From a virus, in the IMG/VR virus record IMGVR_UViG_3300035698_010479, positions 62,001 to 126,000 of that record: DNA of 64,000 bases; one strand, written 5' to 3'. The notes beneath the pieces were generated by a model that saw only the letters and a list, made by a program, of their open reading frames with translations, searched no databases and was not told the DNA's origin. The position numbers and the translations under genes were made by a program. Positions 1 through 7,667 of this stretch are shown in pieces. How positions within the stretch are numbered: the first letter of the stretch is position 1; each line of letters starts with the position of its first letter.

Positions 1-158
1 ATAATAATAATATCAAGTACTGGTCTCTAGAAGTTGTTGAGTTTAAAGTTAAACCACATAATAAAAGACCAAATTCAATATATAAGGACTCTAAAACATC
101 AGGTCATATTACTAAATCAGGTGTTGGTATGGTAGGTAAACTAATTAAAAAAGGCTAA
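1..158 (+). CDS. 3' end of an unidentified protein (partial)
   Basis: An open frame runs from the left edge (first full codon at base 3) to a TAA at 156-158, about 51 codons. The visible tail is basic (many Lys, ending KLIKKG). It stops 4 bases before the NAD kinase start, so it belongs to the same plus-strand operon. I do not recognise the family from this fragment; the 5' part lies outside the window. Confidence 0.55.
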   Translation, partial: NNNIKYWSLEVVEFKVKPHNKRPNSIYKDSKTSGHITKSGVGMVGKLIKKG

Positions 159-162
159 TATT

Positions 163-912
163 ATGCACTCACCGTTAAAATACTGTACTAAGGGTGTACC
201 ACTACCAAATTATTTAATTGACGGACCAGAGCGTGTTTTAAACGTTTCTGAAGCTAATGTGGAAGTAGTTTACGGAGGTGATGGTTCAGTACTTCGTGGA
301 GTACAAGGTATAGTAAAGAACAATGTACCAGACGTTCTAATACTTGGTATTAATACTGGACACGTTGGCTTCTTATCAAACGATATTAGTAAAGAACAAG
401 CATTAGCTTTCCTTACCAATCCTAATGAGGCCCTTATTGAGAAGCGTAATATGTTACGTATAAGCAATAATGATACTGTATGGTATGCACTTAATGAAAT
501 AGTAATTCAACCACTAAAAAGAGGACCATTATTTGAAACGCTGCTTAAAGTTGACAATGATGATTTAGTATATAAGGGAGATGGCTTGATAATTTCTACT
601 CCTTCTGGTAGTACTGCTTATAATCTATCTGCTGGAGGACCTATTATACATCCAAGTACCAACGTGCTTGGTATTACACCTATATGCCCATTTTCTCTCG
701 CTGCACGGCCTATTGTAGTACCGAATTCTGTAAAACTTCTTGTTAATACTTCTGCCGATGCTGAAATAACTATAGATGGTGTATCAGTGTTCGTTGGAGT
801 ACTAAAGAATATGTCGATAGATCTTGCAGCATTTACTATAAATTTAGTTAAGTTTGACTCGTTTTTTGAGGCAATACATAATAAACTTGGGTGGAACTAC
901 TCTATACGGTGA
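163..912 (+). CDS. nadK: NAD kinase
   Basis: ATP-NAD kinase, phosphorylating NAD to NADP in the cytoplasm. The family signatures appear in order: GGDGS near residues 38-42 (usual GGDGT), GINTGHVGFLS, an NEIVI motif, and the long block GDGLIISTPSGSTAYNLSAG ending in GGP. Length 249 aa is slightly short; the usual Rossmann N-terminus is trimmed. AAGG lies 8 bases before the ATG. It overlaps the region of the following macro domain gene start. Phage NAD kinases are uncommon; the neighbour suggests a role in NAD(P)/ADP-ribose metabolism, which is inference. Confidence 0.9.
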   Translation: MHSPLKYCTKGVPLPNYLIDGPERVLNVSEANVEVVYGGDGSVLRGVQGIVKNNVPDVLILGINTGHVGFLSNDISKEQALAFLTNPNEALIEKRNMLRISNNDTVWYALNEIVIQPLKRGPLFETLLKVDNDDLVYKGDGLIISTPSGSTAYNLSAGGPIIHPSTNVLGITPICPFSLAARPIVVPNSVKLLVNTSADAEITIDGVSVFVGVLKNMSIDLAAFTINLVKFDSFFEAIHNKLGWNYSIR

Positions 913-917
913 CTAGT

Positions 918-1373
918 ATGATACAACTTATAAACGAAGATATTCTTGGTAACTTAGATACAAATAAACAAAAAACAATTATTCTTCATGGGTGTAATTG
1001 TTTCCACACAATGGGTTCTGGTATTGCTAAATACTTAAGAGCCAAATTTCCAAAGGTTTACACAGTAGATATTACTACTACTAAACGTGGTGATAAATCA
1101 AAGCTTGGTACTTTTAGTACAGCAATCATTGAGGATAGATTTGTAATACTTAATTGTTATACACAATTCAGATATGGTAGAGATAACATCCTGTATGCTA
1201 ACTATGCAGCTATAGAAAAATGTTTTAGACAGGTGGCTTTGCAGTATGATAATTCATGGGAAGTACGGCTTCCAAAAATAGGGTGCGGATTGGCAGGTGG
1301 TGATTGGAATATTGTAGGGCCATTGTTGATGATGCATTTAAACAATCATAGTACTAAAGTTTATTATAAGTAA
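918..1373 (+). CDS. Macro domain protein (ADP-ribose / ADP-ribose-1''-phosphate processing)
   Basis: About 151 aa. The protein opens with the macro-fold strand (MIQLINEDILGN), then HGCNCFHTMGSGIAKYLRAK, the conserved Asn/Gly-rich ADP-ribose-binding segment, and later RLPKIGCGLAGGDW, the second phosphate-binding loop. Related phage and yeast Poa1p-type proteins hydrolyse ADP-ribose-1''-phosphate, a by-product of tRNA splicing or repair. A GTG at 891 in the same frame would overlap nadK; I prefer the ATG at 918 because the fold begins there and GGTGA sits just upstream. Proximity to RNA ligases fits an RNA-repair role (inference). Confidence 0.85.
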   Translation: MIQLINEDILGNLDTNKQKTIILHGCNCFHTMGSGIAKYLRAKFPKVYTVDITTTKRGDKSKLGTFSTAIIEDRFVILNCYTQFRYGRDNILYANYAAIEKCFRQVALQYDNSWEVRLPKIGCGLAGGDWNIVGPLLMMHLNNHSTKVYYK

Positions 1374-1384
1374 GAGGTGTATAA

Positions 1385-1783
1385 ATGGGTTTATATTTGG
1401 AGCTTTACCATGGCAGAAAAGTACTTGACGTAGATATGAATGGTTGGGGTTTTCATGGTCCAATTATAGGGCCACTAGAGCATATAAGTATGACTTATAT
1501 GGATATACTACGTGTGTTCTGTACATCCAATGACGTGGCAAAAGAATGCGGATTTGAAGACAAAGAAGATGTGTGGTTGACACATAAAGAAGGCTGTGTT
1601 GAATTTCAAGGTAATTATTACGGTGATTGGTCTTTACAAATAATGACCGATGATAAAGTTAAACTATTAAGAGAAGAAGTAACAAGGGTAAATGCTATAC
1701 CTTATAATGTTGATAGTACTTTCATAGACAAAAATAAGAATCCACCTGAAACAATTAATGTCGCTAATATCAGAAGATTTTAA
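1385..1783 (+). CDS. Conserved phage-type protein of unknown function
   Basis: 132 aa, acidic, with a strong SD (AGAGGTG) before ATG. It opens MGLYLELYHGRK and contains a WGFHGPIIGP segment, a pattern I associate with small cytoplasmic phage proteins of unknown role. No signal peptide, membrane segment or catalytic motif is visible. It sits between the macro domain gene and a coiled-coil ORF that overlaps its end by 26 bases. Confidence 0.7.
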   Translation: MGLYLELYHGRKVLDVDMNGWGFHGPIIGPLEHISMTYMDILRVFCTSNDVAKECGFEDKEDVWLTHKEGCVEFQGNYYGDWSLQIMTDDKVKLLREEVTRVNAIPYNVDSTFIDKNKNPPETINVANIRRF

Positions 1784-1949
1784 AATTGACAAGCCTTGGG
1801 ACGTATTAAAAGTATACCCAGAAACAGCATGGCAAGTAATCAAAACTTTACATGATGAGAATATATCACTGAAAGAAGAAAAAGCCAAAACAGATAAGAT
1901 TATTCATAATTTAATTGCATCGCTAGAAGCAGAAGTTAAACTTTACTAA
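1758..1949 (+). CDS. Small coiled-coil protein, unknown
   Basis: 63 aa. The second half is a strongly charged heptad-like helix (many Glu/Lys, ending SLEAEVKLY). It overlaps the previous gene by 26 bases in another frame, and its SD is weak, so translation may be coupled. Function unknown. Codon composition resembles the neighbours, which supports it being real. Confidence 0.55.
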   Translation: MSLISEDFKIDKPWDVLKVYPETAWQVIKTLHDENISLKEEKAKTDKIIHNLIASLEAEVKLY

Positions 1950-1959
1950 GGTTACTGTA

Positions 1960-2748
1960 ATGCTAAAAGAAATAAAAAAGAAGTCTTTTGCTAATGGTTG
2001 TGTATATTTAATGCACACAAAGGACGGCTACCCTATAGAAGTTACTGATACATTCCTACCTTTTTATACTAAAAATGCTATAGGTGTACATCAAAATTAT
2101 CTAAAAAATGATGATTTAGGAAGTAGAAAAGAGCGTTGGATGGTAGGTGTGTCTACAATGAGTGGTTGTCCAGTCGGTTGTAAGTTCTGTGCCACTGGTA
2201 CTATGAAAAAATGCAGGAACCTTACAGCGGAAGAAATTGTCGAGCAAGTTCAGTTTATTTGGGATAAGAACTTAGGCACATGGGTAGATGGCGCTCAAGA
2301 ATTTAAGATCAATTATACCCGCATGGGTGAACCTTTTTTAAACCTGGTCGAAGTAAAAAAGGCTATCAGTGTACTTTCCGAATACAACCCTAAAATACAT
2401 CATTATGTGTCAACTATTGGTGTTAAAGGGTCAGATTTTTCATGGATTAAGGGCAACATAACACTACAATTTTCTATTCATTCGTTTAAAGAAGAATACA
2501 GAGATTGGCTTATACCTTATAAACATAAAATGTCTTTGGAAGAGATTGGAAAAGTTAGGACTGGTAGTAATCTTAAAACTACACTCAATCTTACTTTGGC
2601 CCGCCCAGAAGATTTCGATATTGGCGTTCTTAAAAAGTATTTTGATCCTGATTATTTTTTTATAAAAATTTCCCCTATTAATACTAATGAAGTATCAGAA
2701 AGTAATGGTATGGGTAGTGGTATTATAAGTCAACATAATTTAATATAA
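1960..2748 (+). CDS. RlmN-like radical SAM protein lacking its C-terminal catalytic tail
   Basis: 262 aa radical SAM protein of the RlmN/Cfr type. The 4Fe-4S motif CxxxCxxC is at Cys70, Cys74 and Cys77, followed by the RlmN-like CATGTMKKCRNLTAEEIVEQ region and MGEP near residue 105. RlmN methylates A2503 of 23S rRNA and A37 of some tRNAs. Two key cysteines are missing: the position equivalent to E. coli Cys118 (7 residues before the first cluster Cys) is Gly, and the protein stops soon after SPINTNEVSESNG without the family's ACGQL tail carrying Cys355. A tail of exactly that type is encoded separately at 3938-4132. Good family assignment; activity uncertain. Confidence 0.85.
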   Translation: MLKEIKKKSFANGCVYLMHTKDGYPIEVTDTFLPFYTKNAIGVHQNYLKNDDLGSRKERWMVGVSTMSGCPVGCKFCATGTMKKCRNLTAEEIVEQVQFIWDKNLGTWVDGAQEFKINYTRMGEPFLNLVEVKKAISVLSEYNPKIHHYVSTIGVKGSDFSWIKGNITLQFSIHSFKEEYRDWLIPYKHKMSLEEIGKVRTGSNLKTTLNLTLARPEDFDIGVLKKYFDPDYFFIKISPINTNEVSESNGMGSGIISQHNLI

Positions 2749-2762
2749 TAGGAGTTTACAAT

Positions 2763-3050
2763 ATGGCTATAAATATCGCAGCTGAGGTAGCTTTGCTTAA
2801 GAAGTTAAAACAAAGATTTGTTAATACTGACGCGTATCTAGAGTCAATTCAGGATATGTACGAGGAAGGTCTAATAACAGCTAAAGCATTCAGAGAAATA
2901 ATAAACGAATTAGCTAAACCAAAAATAACAAAGGGTAAATCAAATAGATTGGTACCTCAAAAAGTACTTAAATCTATAATCACAAAACAAACTGGTGTAC
3001 AGGAAATAGATCCATGTTCTCATGGTAACTTCACAAGAACATCATGTTAA
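2763..3050 (+). CDS. Small protein with Cys/Ser/Gly C-terminal tail, unknown
   Basis: 95 aa with AGGAG before ATG. The first about 80 residues are a helical, basic leader-like part; the last 13 are DPCSHGNFTRTSC, with two cysteines and an SHG. It lies between two radical SAM genes and overlaps the second by 7 bases, so the two are probably translated together. The arrangement resembles a peptide substrate beside its radical SAM modifying enzyme, but I know no family with this tail, and a metal-binding role for the cysteines is equally possible. Confidence 0.7.
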   Translation: MAINIAAEVALLKKLKQRFVNTDAYLESIQDMYEEGLITAKAFREIINELAKPKITKGKSNRLVPQKVLKSIITKQTGVQEIDPCSHGNFTRTSC

Positions 3051-3928
3051 ACATTTCATTTATAAATAAACTTAATTTTAGGGAAAACAGCTGTGTTTTA
3101 AACAACACTAATGCTGAAAAAATACCACATAAATATGTGAATATCTATGTAAAAATTACAAGTAAGTGTAATGCTGATTGTAGATTTTGTGTGTATTGTA
3201 CTGACTTTAATAACAAAAAAGAAGTATTCAACTTCGTAAAGTTTGAAAAAATTCTTTTATATCTTGAAGCCAATAATATACACATACATAAGATATCTTT
3301 TACCGGAGGTGAACCATCACTATATTGTAAGAGTATTGAAAAATGTATGGTAAGTGTATTAAAATTGAAATATAAACCATTCATTGTTGTAAATTCTAAC
3401 GGTTTCAAGTTGGGCTTGTTACAAAAAATAAAGGGTATAGACAATATATCTTTATCTAGACACACTATAACAGATGAAGACAACTTCAAGTTATACGACA
3501 CACGCTCAGTTGCTTCATCAAATGACATAAGTAACGCTCAGCCAAATAAAATACACTTGACATGTAACCTTATTAAAGGATTTATAGACTCAGAGGAACG
3601 TATCATTGACTATCTTGAAAAAGCAGCATCTCTAAATGTATATGATGTAGGATTTGTAAGCTTGATGAAGGTAAATACATTCTGTAAAACAAATCATGTG
3701 GATTTTAACGATATAATTTTTAAAAGAAAAGATATAGTGTGTAATAAAGAATGGTCTAATTCCGATGTATGCAGATGTAAAAACTTTCTATACTTACCCA
3801 GTAAGGGTAATAAAGTTGTAAAATTTTATTCACGTTATAGATGTAAGAATGATGTTGACTCTAAAAGTAATTATGTATTTGATGGTAGTCATTTTAGAAG
3901 TAATTTTGGTGGTACAATAATCTATTAG
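3044..3928 (+). CDS. Radical SAM protein (MoaA/SPASM-like core)
   Basis: 294 aa. Cluster motif CxxxCxxC at Cys42, Cys46 and Cys49 (KCNADCRFC), followed by KISFTGGEPSLY, the GGE motif that contacts SAM. The C-terminal third has further cysteines (VCRC, and YRC), possibly for an auxiliary cluster. It has no clear SD and overlaps the 95-aa gene, implying coupling. It ends with TAG directly followed by GAG AAT ATT ATG, so readthrough would fuse it in frame to the RlmN-tail ORF. Substrate unknown. Confidence 0.85.
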   Translation: MLNISFINKLNFRENSCVLNNTNAEKIPHKYVNIYVKITSKCNADCRFCVYCTDFNNKKEVFNFVKFEKILLYLEANNIHIHKISFTGGEPSLYCKSIEKCMVSVLKLKYKPFIVVNSNGFKLGLLQKIKGIDNISLSRHTITDEDNFKLYDTRSVASSNDISNAQPNKIHLTCNLIKGFIDSEERIIDYLEKAASLNVYDVGFVSLMKVNTFCKTNHVDFNDIIFKRKDIVCNKEWSNSDVCRCKNFLYLPSKGNKVVKFYSRYRCKNDVDSKSNYVFDGSHFRSNFGGTIIY

Positions 3929-3937
3929 GAGAATATT

Positions 3938-4132
3938 ATGTCAGAAGAAGTTAAAAAACAAACCAGTAATGGTAAATTAGTAACAAAAGAAGAGTATATC
4001 AAGGAAGTAAAAGAAGAACTGATAAAACTTCAACTACAAGAAGCTGGATATGATTATGCTGTAGCTATAGCCACTGATGCTGAGATAAAAGCAGGTGCTG
4101 CTTGTGGTCAATTAGCTATCATAAACGAGTAG
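3938..4132 (+). CDS. Detached RlmN-type C-terminal domain with catalytic Cys
   Basis: 64 aa with its own SD (AGGAG, spacing 8). The second half has a helix, then AGYDYAVAIATDAEIKAG, then AACGQLAI. In RlmN the end of the protein has the same order: a helix, a GYxxxxR-type strand, and G-D-I-x-A-A-C-G-Q-L, whose Cys (Cys355 in E. coli) is methylated during catalysis. This part is missing from the radical SAM protein at 1960-2748. I infer it is the displaced tail, perhaps acting in trans. It ends TAG TAA. Confidence 0.7.
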   Translation: MSEEVKKQTSNGKLVTKEEYIKEVKEELIKLQLQEAGYDYAVAIATDAEIKAGAACGQLAIINE

Positions 4133-4136
4133 TAAT

Positions 4137-4460
4137 ATGAAAAAGGTGTATATATCATCAAAATATAGTGAAGGAGATAAAGAGGCAAACGTTCAAGCAC
4201 AGATAGATATAGGTAACATATTAATTGATAATGGTTTCAATCCGTTCGTACCGTTGCTATCACACTATCTGAATGCAGTTAAACCTAGATCTTACAATTA
4301 CTGGCTCGGTGCCCTCATAGAGTGGCTTAAAATATGTGATTGTTTACTACGTCTAGAAGGAAAAAGTCCAGGGGCAGATATGGAGGAGATACTCGCTAAA
4401 CGTCTAGGTATACCAATATTCTATTCAATGGAAGATTTACTTAAATATTATAAAAAATAG
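4137..4460 (+). CDS. Nucleoside 2-deoxyribosyltransferase-like protein (DUF4406/DUF1937 type)
   Basis: 107 aa. The pattern VYISSKYSEGDKEAN, then GFNPFVPLLSHY, a central W...LKICDCLLRLEG, and SPGADMEEILAKRLGIPIFY is typical of the small nucleoside 2-deoxyribosyltransferase-like fold found in many phages. The Glu in the GAD-E segment would be the catalytic residue. Actual substrate in phages is not established. It starts 4 bases after the preceding double stop, so translation is likely coupled. Confidence 0.75.
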   Translation: MKKVYISSKYSEGDKEANVQAQIDIGNILIDNGFNPFVPLLSHYLNAVKPRSYNYWLGALIEWLKICDCLLRLEGKSPGADMEEILAKRLGIPIFYSMEDLLKYYKK

Positions 4461-4480
4461 GTATAAAGCAAGGAGGGACC

Positions 4481-5107
4481 ATGTTTAAATACCCAAAAAC
4501 GTATCACTTGACATGGTCGCCAGGAGTAACACATGACGATAAAATTATAAGTTCCTTAGATAACTTCATAGGTAAGCGTGTAATAGTGACCGAGAAATTA
4601 GATGGTGAATGTACTACTATCACAAAAGGAAATATACATGCCAGATCTATGGATTCAAAAGACCACGTGTCCAGACATTGGGTTAAAAGTCAATACGGAT
4701 ATTTGACTTACGCATTGAGAGAGCCTATTAAAATATGTGGTGAGAACGTGTTTGCTAAACATTCAATTGCATATGATAATCTAATTGGCTTCTTTTACGC
4801 TTTCTCTTTATGGGATGGTACTAAGTGCTTATCGTGGGATGACACGCTTGCAGAACTTGCTTTTCTTAATATACCACATGTACCAGTAATATATGATGGG
4901 CTGTGGGATGAATCGTATATAAGACATATTCCTCTTTTAAATACTGAGAAAGGTATTATGGAAGGGTATGTTGTTAGGTTGGCGGATGAATTTGAACTTA
5001 TTGAATTTAGTAACAGTGTGGCAAAATATGTAAGACCTAACCACGTGCAGACAGACGAACACTGGTTATACCAACCTATTATTAAAAATAAATTAATAGG
5101 AGATTAG
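4481..5107 (+). CDS. RNA ligase (Rnl2-like nucleotidyltransferase)
   Basis: 208 aa ATP-dependent RNA ligase. Motif I is TEKLDGE with the AMP-accepting Lys at residue 39; later motifs IV (EGYVVR) and V (VAKYVRP) are present. Such enzymes seal nicked RNA, for example tRNAs cut by host anticodon nucleases. Strong SD (GGAGGG). The stop TAG shares its last base with the GTG of the next gene. A second ligase of different architecture follows at 5332. Confidence 0.85.
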   Translation: MFKYPKTYHLTWSPGVTHDDKIISSLDNFIGKRVIVTEKLDGECTTITKGNIHARSMDSKDHVSRHWVKSQYGYLTYALREPIKICGENVFAKHSIAYDNLIGFFYAFSLWDGTKCLSWDDTLAELAFLNIPHVPVIYDGLWDESYIRHIPLLNTEKGIMEGYVVRLADEFELIEFSNSVAKYVRPNHVQTDEHWLYQPIIKNKLIGD

Positions 5108-5331
5108 TGAAAAATACTGGGTACGTATATGAAGATTTTCATGACGTTGTTATAGAGGTACTTCTTTCTAGAAATACTATAAACAAAGAATATTTAACAG
5201 ACGATTTTGTCAGAGAAGTATATAATAAACTACCAAAAGATATAAAAGCTACTGCTATAACATGGGGTTGTTCTGACACAGTGTTTAGAGATAATGCTTT
5301 CACCTGGTTAAAAGAAAATTGGAGAAATTAA
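5107..5331 (+). CDS. Small protein between two RNA ligases, unknown
   Basis: 74 aa from a GTG that overlaps the upstream stop by one base; it ends immediately before the next ATG. Such tight packing implies coupled expression with both ligases. The sequence is acidic and aromatic-rich (several Trp, Tyr, Phe) with no motif I recognise. A role as a ligase partner is speculation. Confidence 0.65.
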   Translation: MKNTGYVYEDFHDVVIEVLLSRNTINKEYLTDDFVREVYNKLPKDIKATAITWGCSDTVFRDNAFTWLKENWRN

Positions 5332-6474
5332 ATGGAAAGACAGTTAGCATCTATACAAAAAATAGTAGATATACAACCAATAGTTGGTGCTGATAAAATT
5401 GAAGTTGTGTTTATTCTAGGCTGGCAGTGTGTTGCAAAGAAGAACGAGTTTAAAATTGGTGATCTCTGTGTATATTTTGAAATAGACTCCCAGTTACCAA
5501 AGCATATTATATTTGATTTTATGGCACATAGAAAATTCAGAGTCAAAACAATCAAGCTTAGAAAACAAATATCACAAGGATTAGCATTACCACTGTCGAT
5601 TCTATCTAATTTTACAAATAAAAATATAAATTCTTTCCGTGAAGGGGATGATGTATCAGAATTAATAGGTGTTACTAAATATGACCCTAGGCCACAGGAT
5701 GCTGACCCAGTTAGTACTAAAAAGCATAATCCTATTGTTAATTATTTAATGGATTACTTCTGGTTTAGGAAAGTATATAACCTTGTTATGCCTAAAAAAA
5801 CTAAAGGCAACTTTCCAGAATTCATTAAAAAAACTGATGAGACTCGTTTACAAAGTTATCCATTAGTGCTCGTAAAAAATATAGGAAGAAAGTTCTATCT
5901 TACCGAGAAATTGGATGGTAGTTCTGCGTCTTATTTTTTTAATAAAGCACTTGTTGGTAAAAGGTTTGGATTGTTTCCTATCGACAAGGGTAATGGCTTT
6001 GGCGTATGTTCTAGAAATATAAGACTTGTCACACAAGATAAAAGATATTGGTGGAAGTACGCTCTAGATAATAATATGGAAGAAAAAACTAGAACCATTT
6101 CTAAATGTTTAGACTGTAGTATCGCTATACAGGGTGAACTCGTTGGTCCTGGTATTCAGAAAAATAAATATTGTTTAACCGAACTGGACTTTTATTGTTT
6201 TAATTTATTCAATATAGACACAAATACATATTTATCTAAAGAGGATAAAGAAATTATCTGTGATCAGTTTAATATAAAACTTGTTCCTTGTGATGATACT
6301 ATCATCGAATTATCTACTGAGCATGATGTTGCATTTTTTGTTAACCTTTCAAAAAGGAAAAGTAAGCTAAATAAAAAGACCACTGCTGAAGGTATAGTAG
6401 CAAGGAGATTAACAGACGAAACGATAAGCTTTAAAGTAATAAATCCAGAATGGTTACTAAAAAATGATGAATAA
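5332..6474 (+). CDS. RNA ligase with N-terminal OB domain (DraRnl/Rnl5-like)
   Basis: 380 aa. Residues 1 to about 110 form a tRNA-binding/OB-like domain (IVDIQPIVGADKIEV, then GDLCVYFEIDSQLP and ISQGLALP), as in Deinococcus-type Rnl. The nucleotidyltransferase domain follows: motif I TEKLDGSS with Lys193, motif III-like IQGELVGPGIQ, motif IV AEGIVAR, motif V SFKVIN. The DraRnl type seals 3'-OH/5'-phosphate nicks in RNA. It overlaps the next gene by 11 bases. Confidence 0.88.
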   Translation: MERQLASIQKIVDIQPIVGADKIEVVFILGWQCVAKKNEFKIGDLCVYFEIDSQLPKHIIFDFMAHRKFRVKTIKLRKQISQGLALPLSILSNFTNKNINSFREGDDVSELIGVTKYDPRPQDADPVSTKKHNPIVNYLMDYFWFRKVYNLVMPKKTKGNFPEFIKKTDETRLQSYPLVLVKNIGRKFYLTEKLDGSSASYFFNKALVGKRFGLFPIDKGNGFGVCSRNIRLVTQDKRYWWKYALDNNMEEKTRTISKCLDCSIAIQGELVGPGIQKNKYCLTELDFYCFNLFNIDTNTYLSKEDKEIICDQFNIKLVPCDDTIIELSTEHDVAFFVNLSKRKSKLNKKTTAEGIVARRLTDETISFKVINPEWLLKNDE

Positions 6475-6754
6475 AAAAAGACAACCTATAATAGTTTGTG
6501 CCGCATTAAAAAAAGATGATATTATTATAGTTGGTCCAAGACATTTCGATGCATTTATGCATAAACAGATAATTGCTATAGTTGGTGAGGATAACCGTCG
6601 AAAACTAATTGACGCTGAACAAGGTTTTATAGATCAATACGGTACTTTTTGGAATCGCACAGATGCCATGATACTTGTTAGAGCTTCTGGACAACAATTA
6701 GATATGACTAGAAACGGATCAACCACGAAACTATTTAGTGAGGGTTTATATTAA
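6464..6754 (+). CDS. Conserved phage protein, unknown function
   Basis: 96 aa. It contains the string GPRHFDAFMHKQI, then EQGFIDQYGTFWNRTDA, then ASGQQ and a final LFSEGLY. This pattern recurs in small proteins of many large phages, with no known function. It overlaps the RNA ligase end and shares its stop region with the next ATG (TAATG). Confidence 0.8.
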   Translation: MMNKKRQPIIVCAALKKDDIIIVGPRHFDAFMHKQIIAIVGEDNRRKLIDAEQGFIDQYGTFWNRTDAMILVRASGQQLDMTRNGSTTKLFSEGLY

Positions 6755-7068
6755 TGCATATAAAAGCTAGAGAAATAAAACCTGGAATGGTTGTAAGAAA
6801 ACTGAATGCTACTATAAAAGACGATGTCGCACTTATAACTGCAAAGAAAGGTTTGGTTGAAGTAAAATTAACATACTTTAGTAACTTGGATAGTTACTAT
6901 GGTAGGGTTATTAGTACTGTTAAAGGTACTGAAAAATTTAAAGTAGTAAAAGGTAAGAAACGTAAAAAAATATTAAATAATATTATAGAGAGTAATTTTA
7001 AAAGGCTTCATGATATTAATAATGATATCGAACTTTTGCAACTTATTAAGACTATGTTAAATCCATAG
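6754..7068 (+). CDS. Basic protein of unknown function
   Basis: 104 aa starting at the ATG of a TAATG overlap. Lys-rich (VVKGKKRKKIL), with a beta-rich N-terminal half and helical C-terminus. No motif recognised. Stops with TAG. Readthrough would run out of frame into the next gene, so TAG is very probably a true stop here. Confidence 0.65.
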   Translation: MHIKAREIKPGMVVRKLNATIKDDVALITAKKGLVEVKLTYFSNLDSYYGRVISTVKGTEKFKVVKGKKRKKILNNIIESNFKRLHDINNDIELLQLIKTMLNP

Positions 7069-7087
7069 CCTAGACAAAGGAGACTTT

Positions 7088-7345
7088 ATGTTTACAGCTT
7101 TAATGAAATTAACTAGTTTAAATATGTACTATGCTCAGATGAATTTAGAACCTATAACTAGACCGGTATGGCTTACGCCTAATAAATGTCTTTGGTCGGA
7201 TGGCAAAGTTTTAAAATCAGAAGATGTAATTGTACCTAAATTTACTGCTATAGGTACAAATGACGGTGATGAAGCTACTATTTACTCAGTTGTAAGTTCA
7301 ATAGTGTGTCTAATACTTATAGTTGTATTACTTGTAAATATGTAA
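7088..7345 (+). CDS. Tail-anchored small membrane protein
   Basis: 85 aa with AAGGAG before ATG. The last about 20 residues (IVCLILIVVLLV) are a single hydrophobic helix at the extreme C-terminus; the N-terminal part is soluble. Function unknown; three small genes at this operon end carry either a zinc ribbon or a terminal membrane helix. Confidence 0.7.
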   Translation: MFTALMKLTSLNMYYAQMNLEPITRPVWLTPNKCLWSDGKVLKSEDVIVPKFTAIGTNDGDEATIYSVVSSIVCLILIVVLLVNM

Positions 7346-7346
7346 T

Positions 7347-7484
7347 ATGAAATATATAAAAGTAGATTATCATCAAACAAAAGATTGTCCTAAGTGTGGA
7401 AAAGACACCTATCTAACTTATTGGGAAAAAGGGAAATGTCCGCATTGTGGTAGTAAAATTGGTGTAGGAAATAAGGGTATATGA
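7347..7484 (+). CDS. Zinc-ribbon microprotein
   Basis: 45 aa, starting one base after the previous stop. Two CxxC knuckles (CPKCG and CPHCG) about 17 residues apart make a compact zinc ribbon. Ends with TGA. Function unknown; probably a nucleic-acid or protein adaptor by analogy with other phage zinc ribbons. Confidence 0.7.
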   Translation: MKYIKVDYHQTKDCPKCGKDTYLTYWEKGKCPHCGSKIGVGNKGI

Positions 7485-7485
7485 T

Positions 7486-7617
7486 ATGTTTAATAACTTC
7501 CAATCACCTGAAGAGGTAGAGAAAGAAGTAGCTAAAGCAATGCTACCACATATAAAATCATTTTTAATTAAGGTTGGCTTACTGGTAGTAGTAATTATAT
7601 TATTACAAACTCTATAA
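7486..7617 (+). CDS. Small membrane protein
   Basis: 43 aa, starting one base after the previous stop. An amphipathic acidic N-terminus (PEEVEKEVAKA) is followed by a C-terminal hydrophobic segment (VGLLVVVIILL). It is the last gene of the plus-strand operon, directly before a hairpin terminator. Function unknown. Confidence 0.6.
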   Translation: MFNNFQSPEEVEKEVAKAMLPHIKSFLIKVGLLVVVIILLQTL

Positions 7618-7618
7618 A

Positions 7619-7663
7619 CATTAAGCACAATAGATATTTAGTAGACGTCTATTGTGCTTAATG
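7619..7663. terminator. Bidirectional terminator-like hairpin between convergent operons
   Basis: A perfect 16-base inverted repeat (CATTAAGCACAATAGA and its complement) with a 13-base loop lies between the converging plus and minus operons. There is no long U tract on either side, only AT-rich flanks. Position and symmetry suggest termination of both transcripts. Confidence 0.7.
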
Positions 7664-7667
7664 ATAA

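Noticed and set aside
3926-3940. In-frame readthrough fusion of the radical SAM protein to the RlmN-tail ORF
   Set aside because: Same-frame spacing after TAGGAG is common here (also at 8224) because stop and SD overlap; one in three would be in frame by chance. Not evidence on its own.
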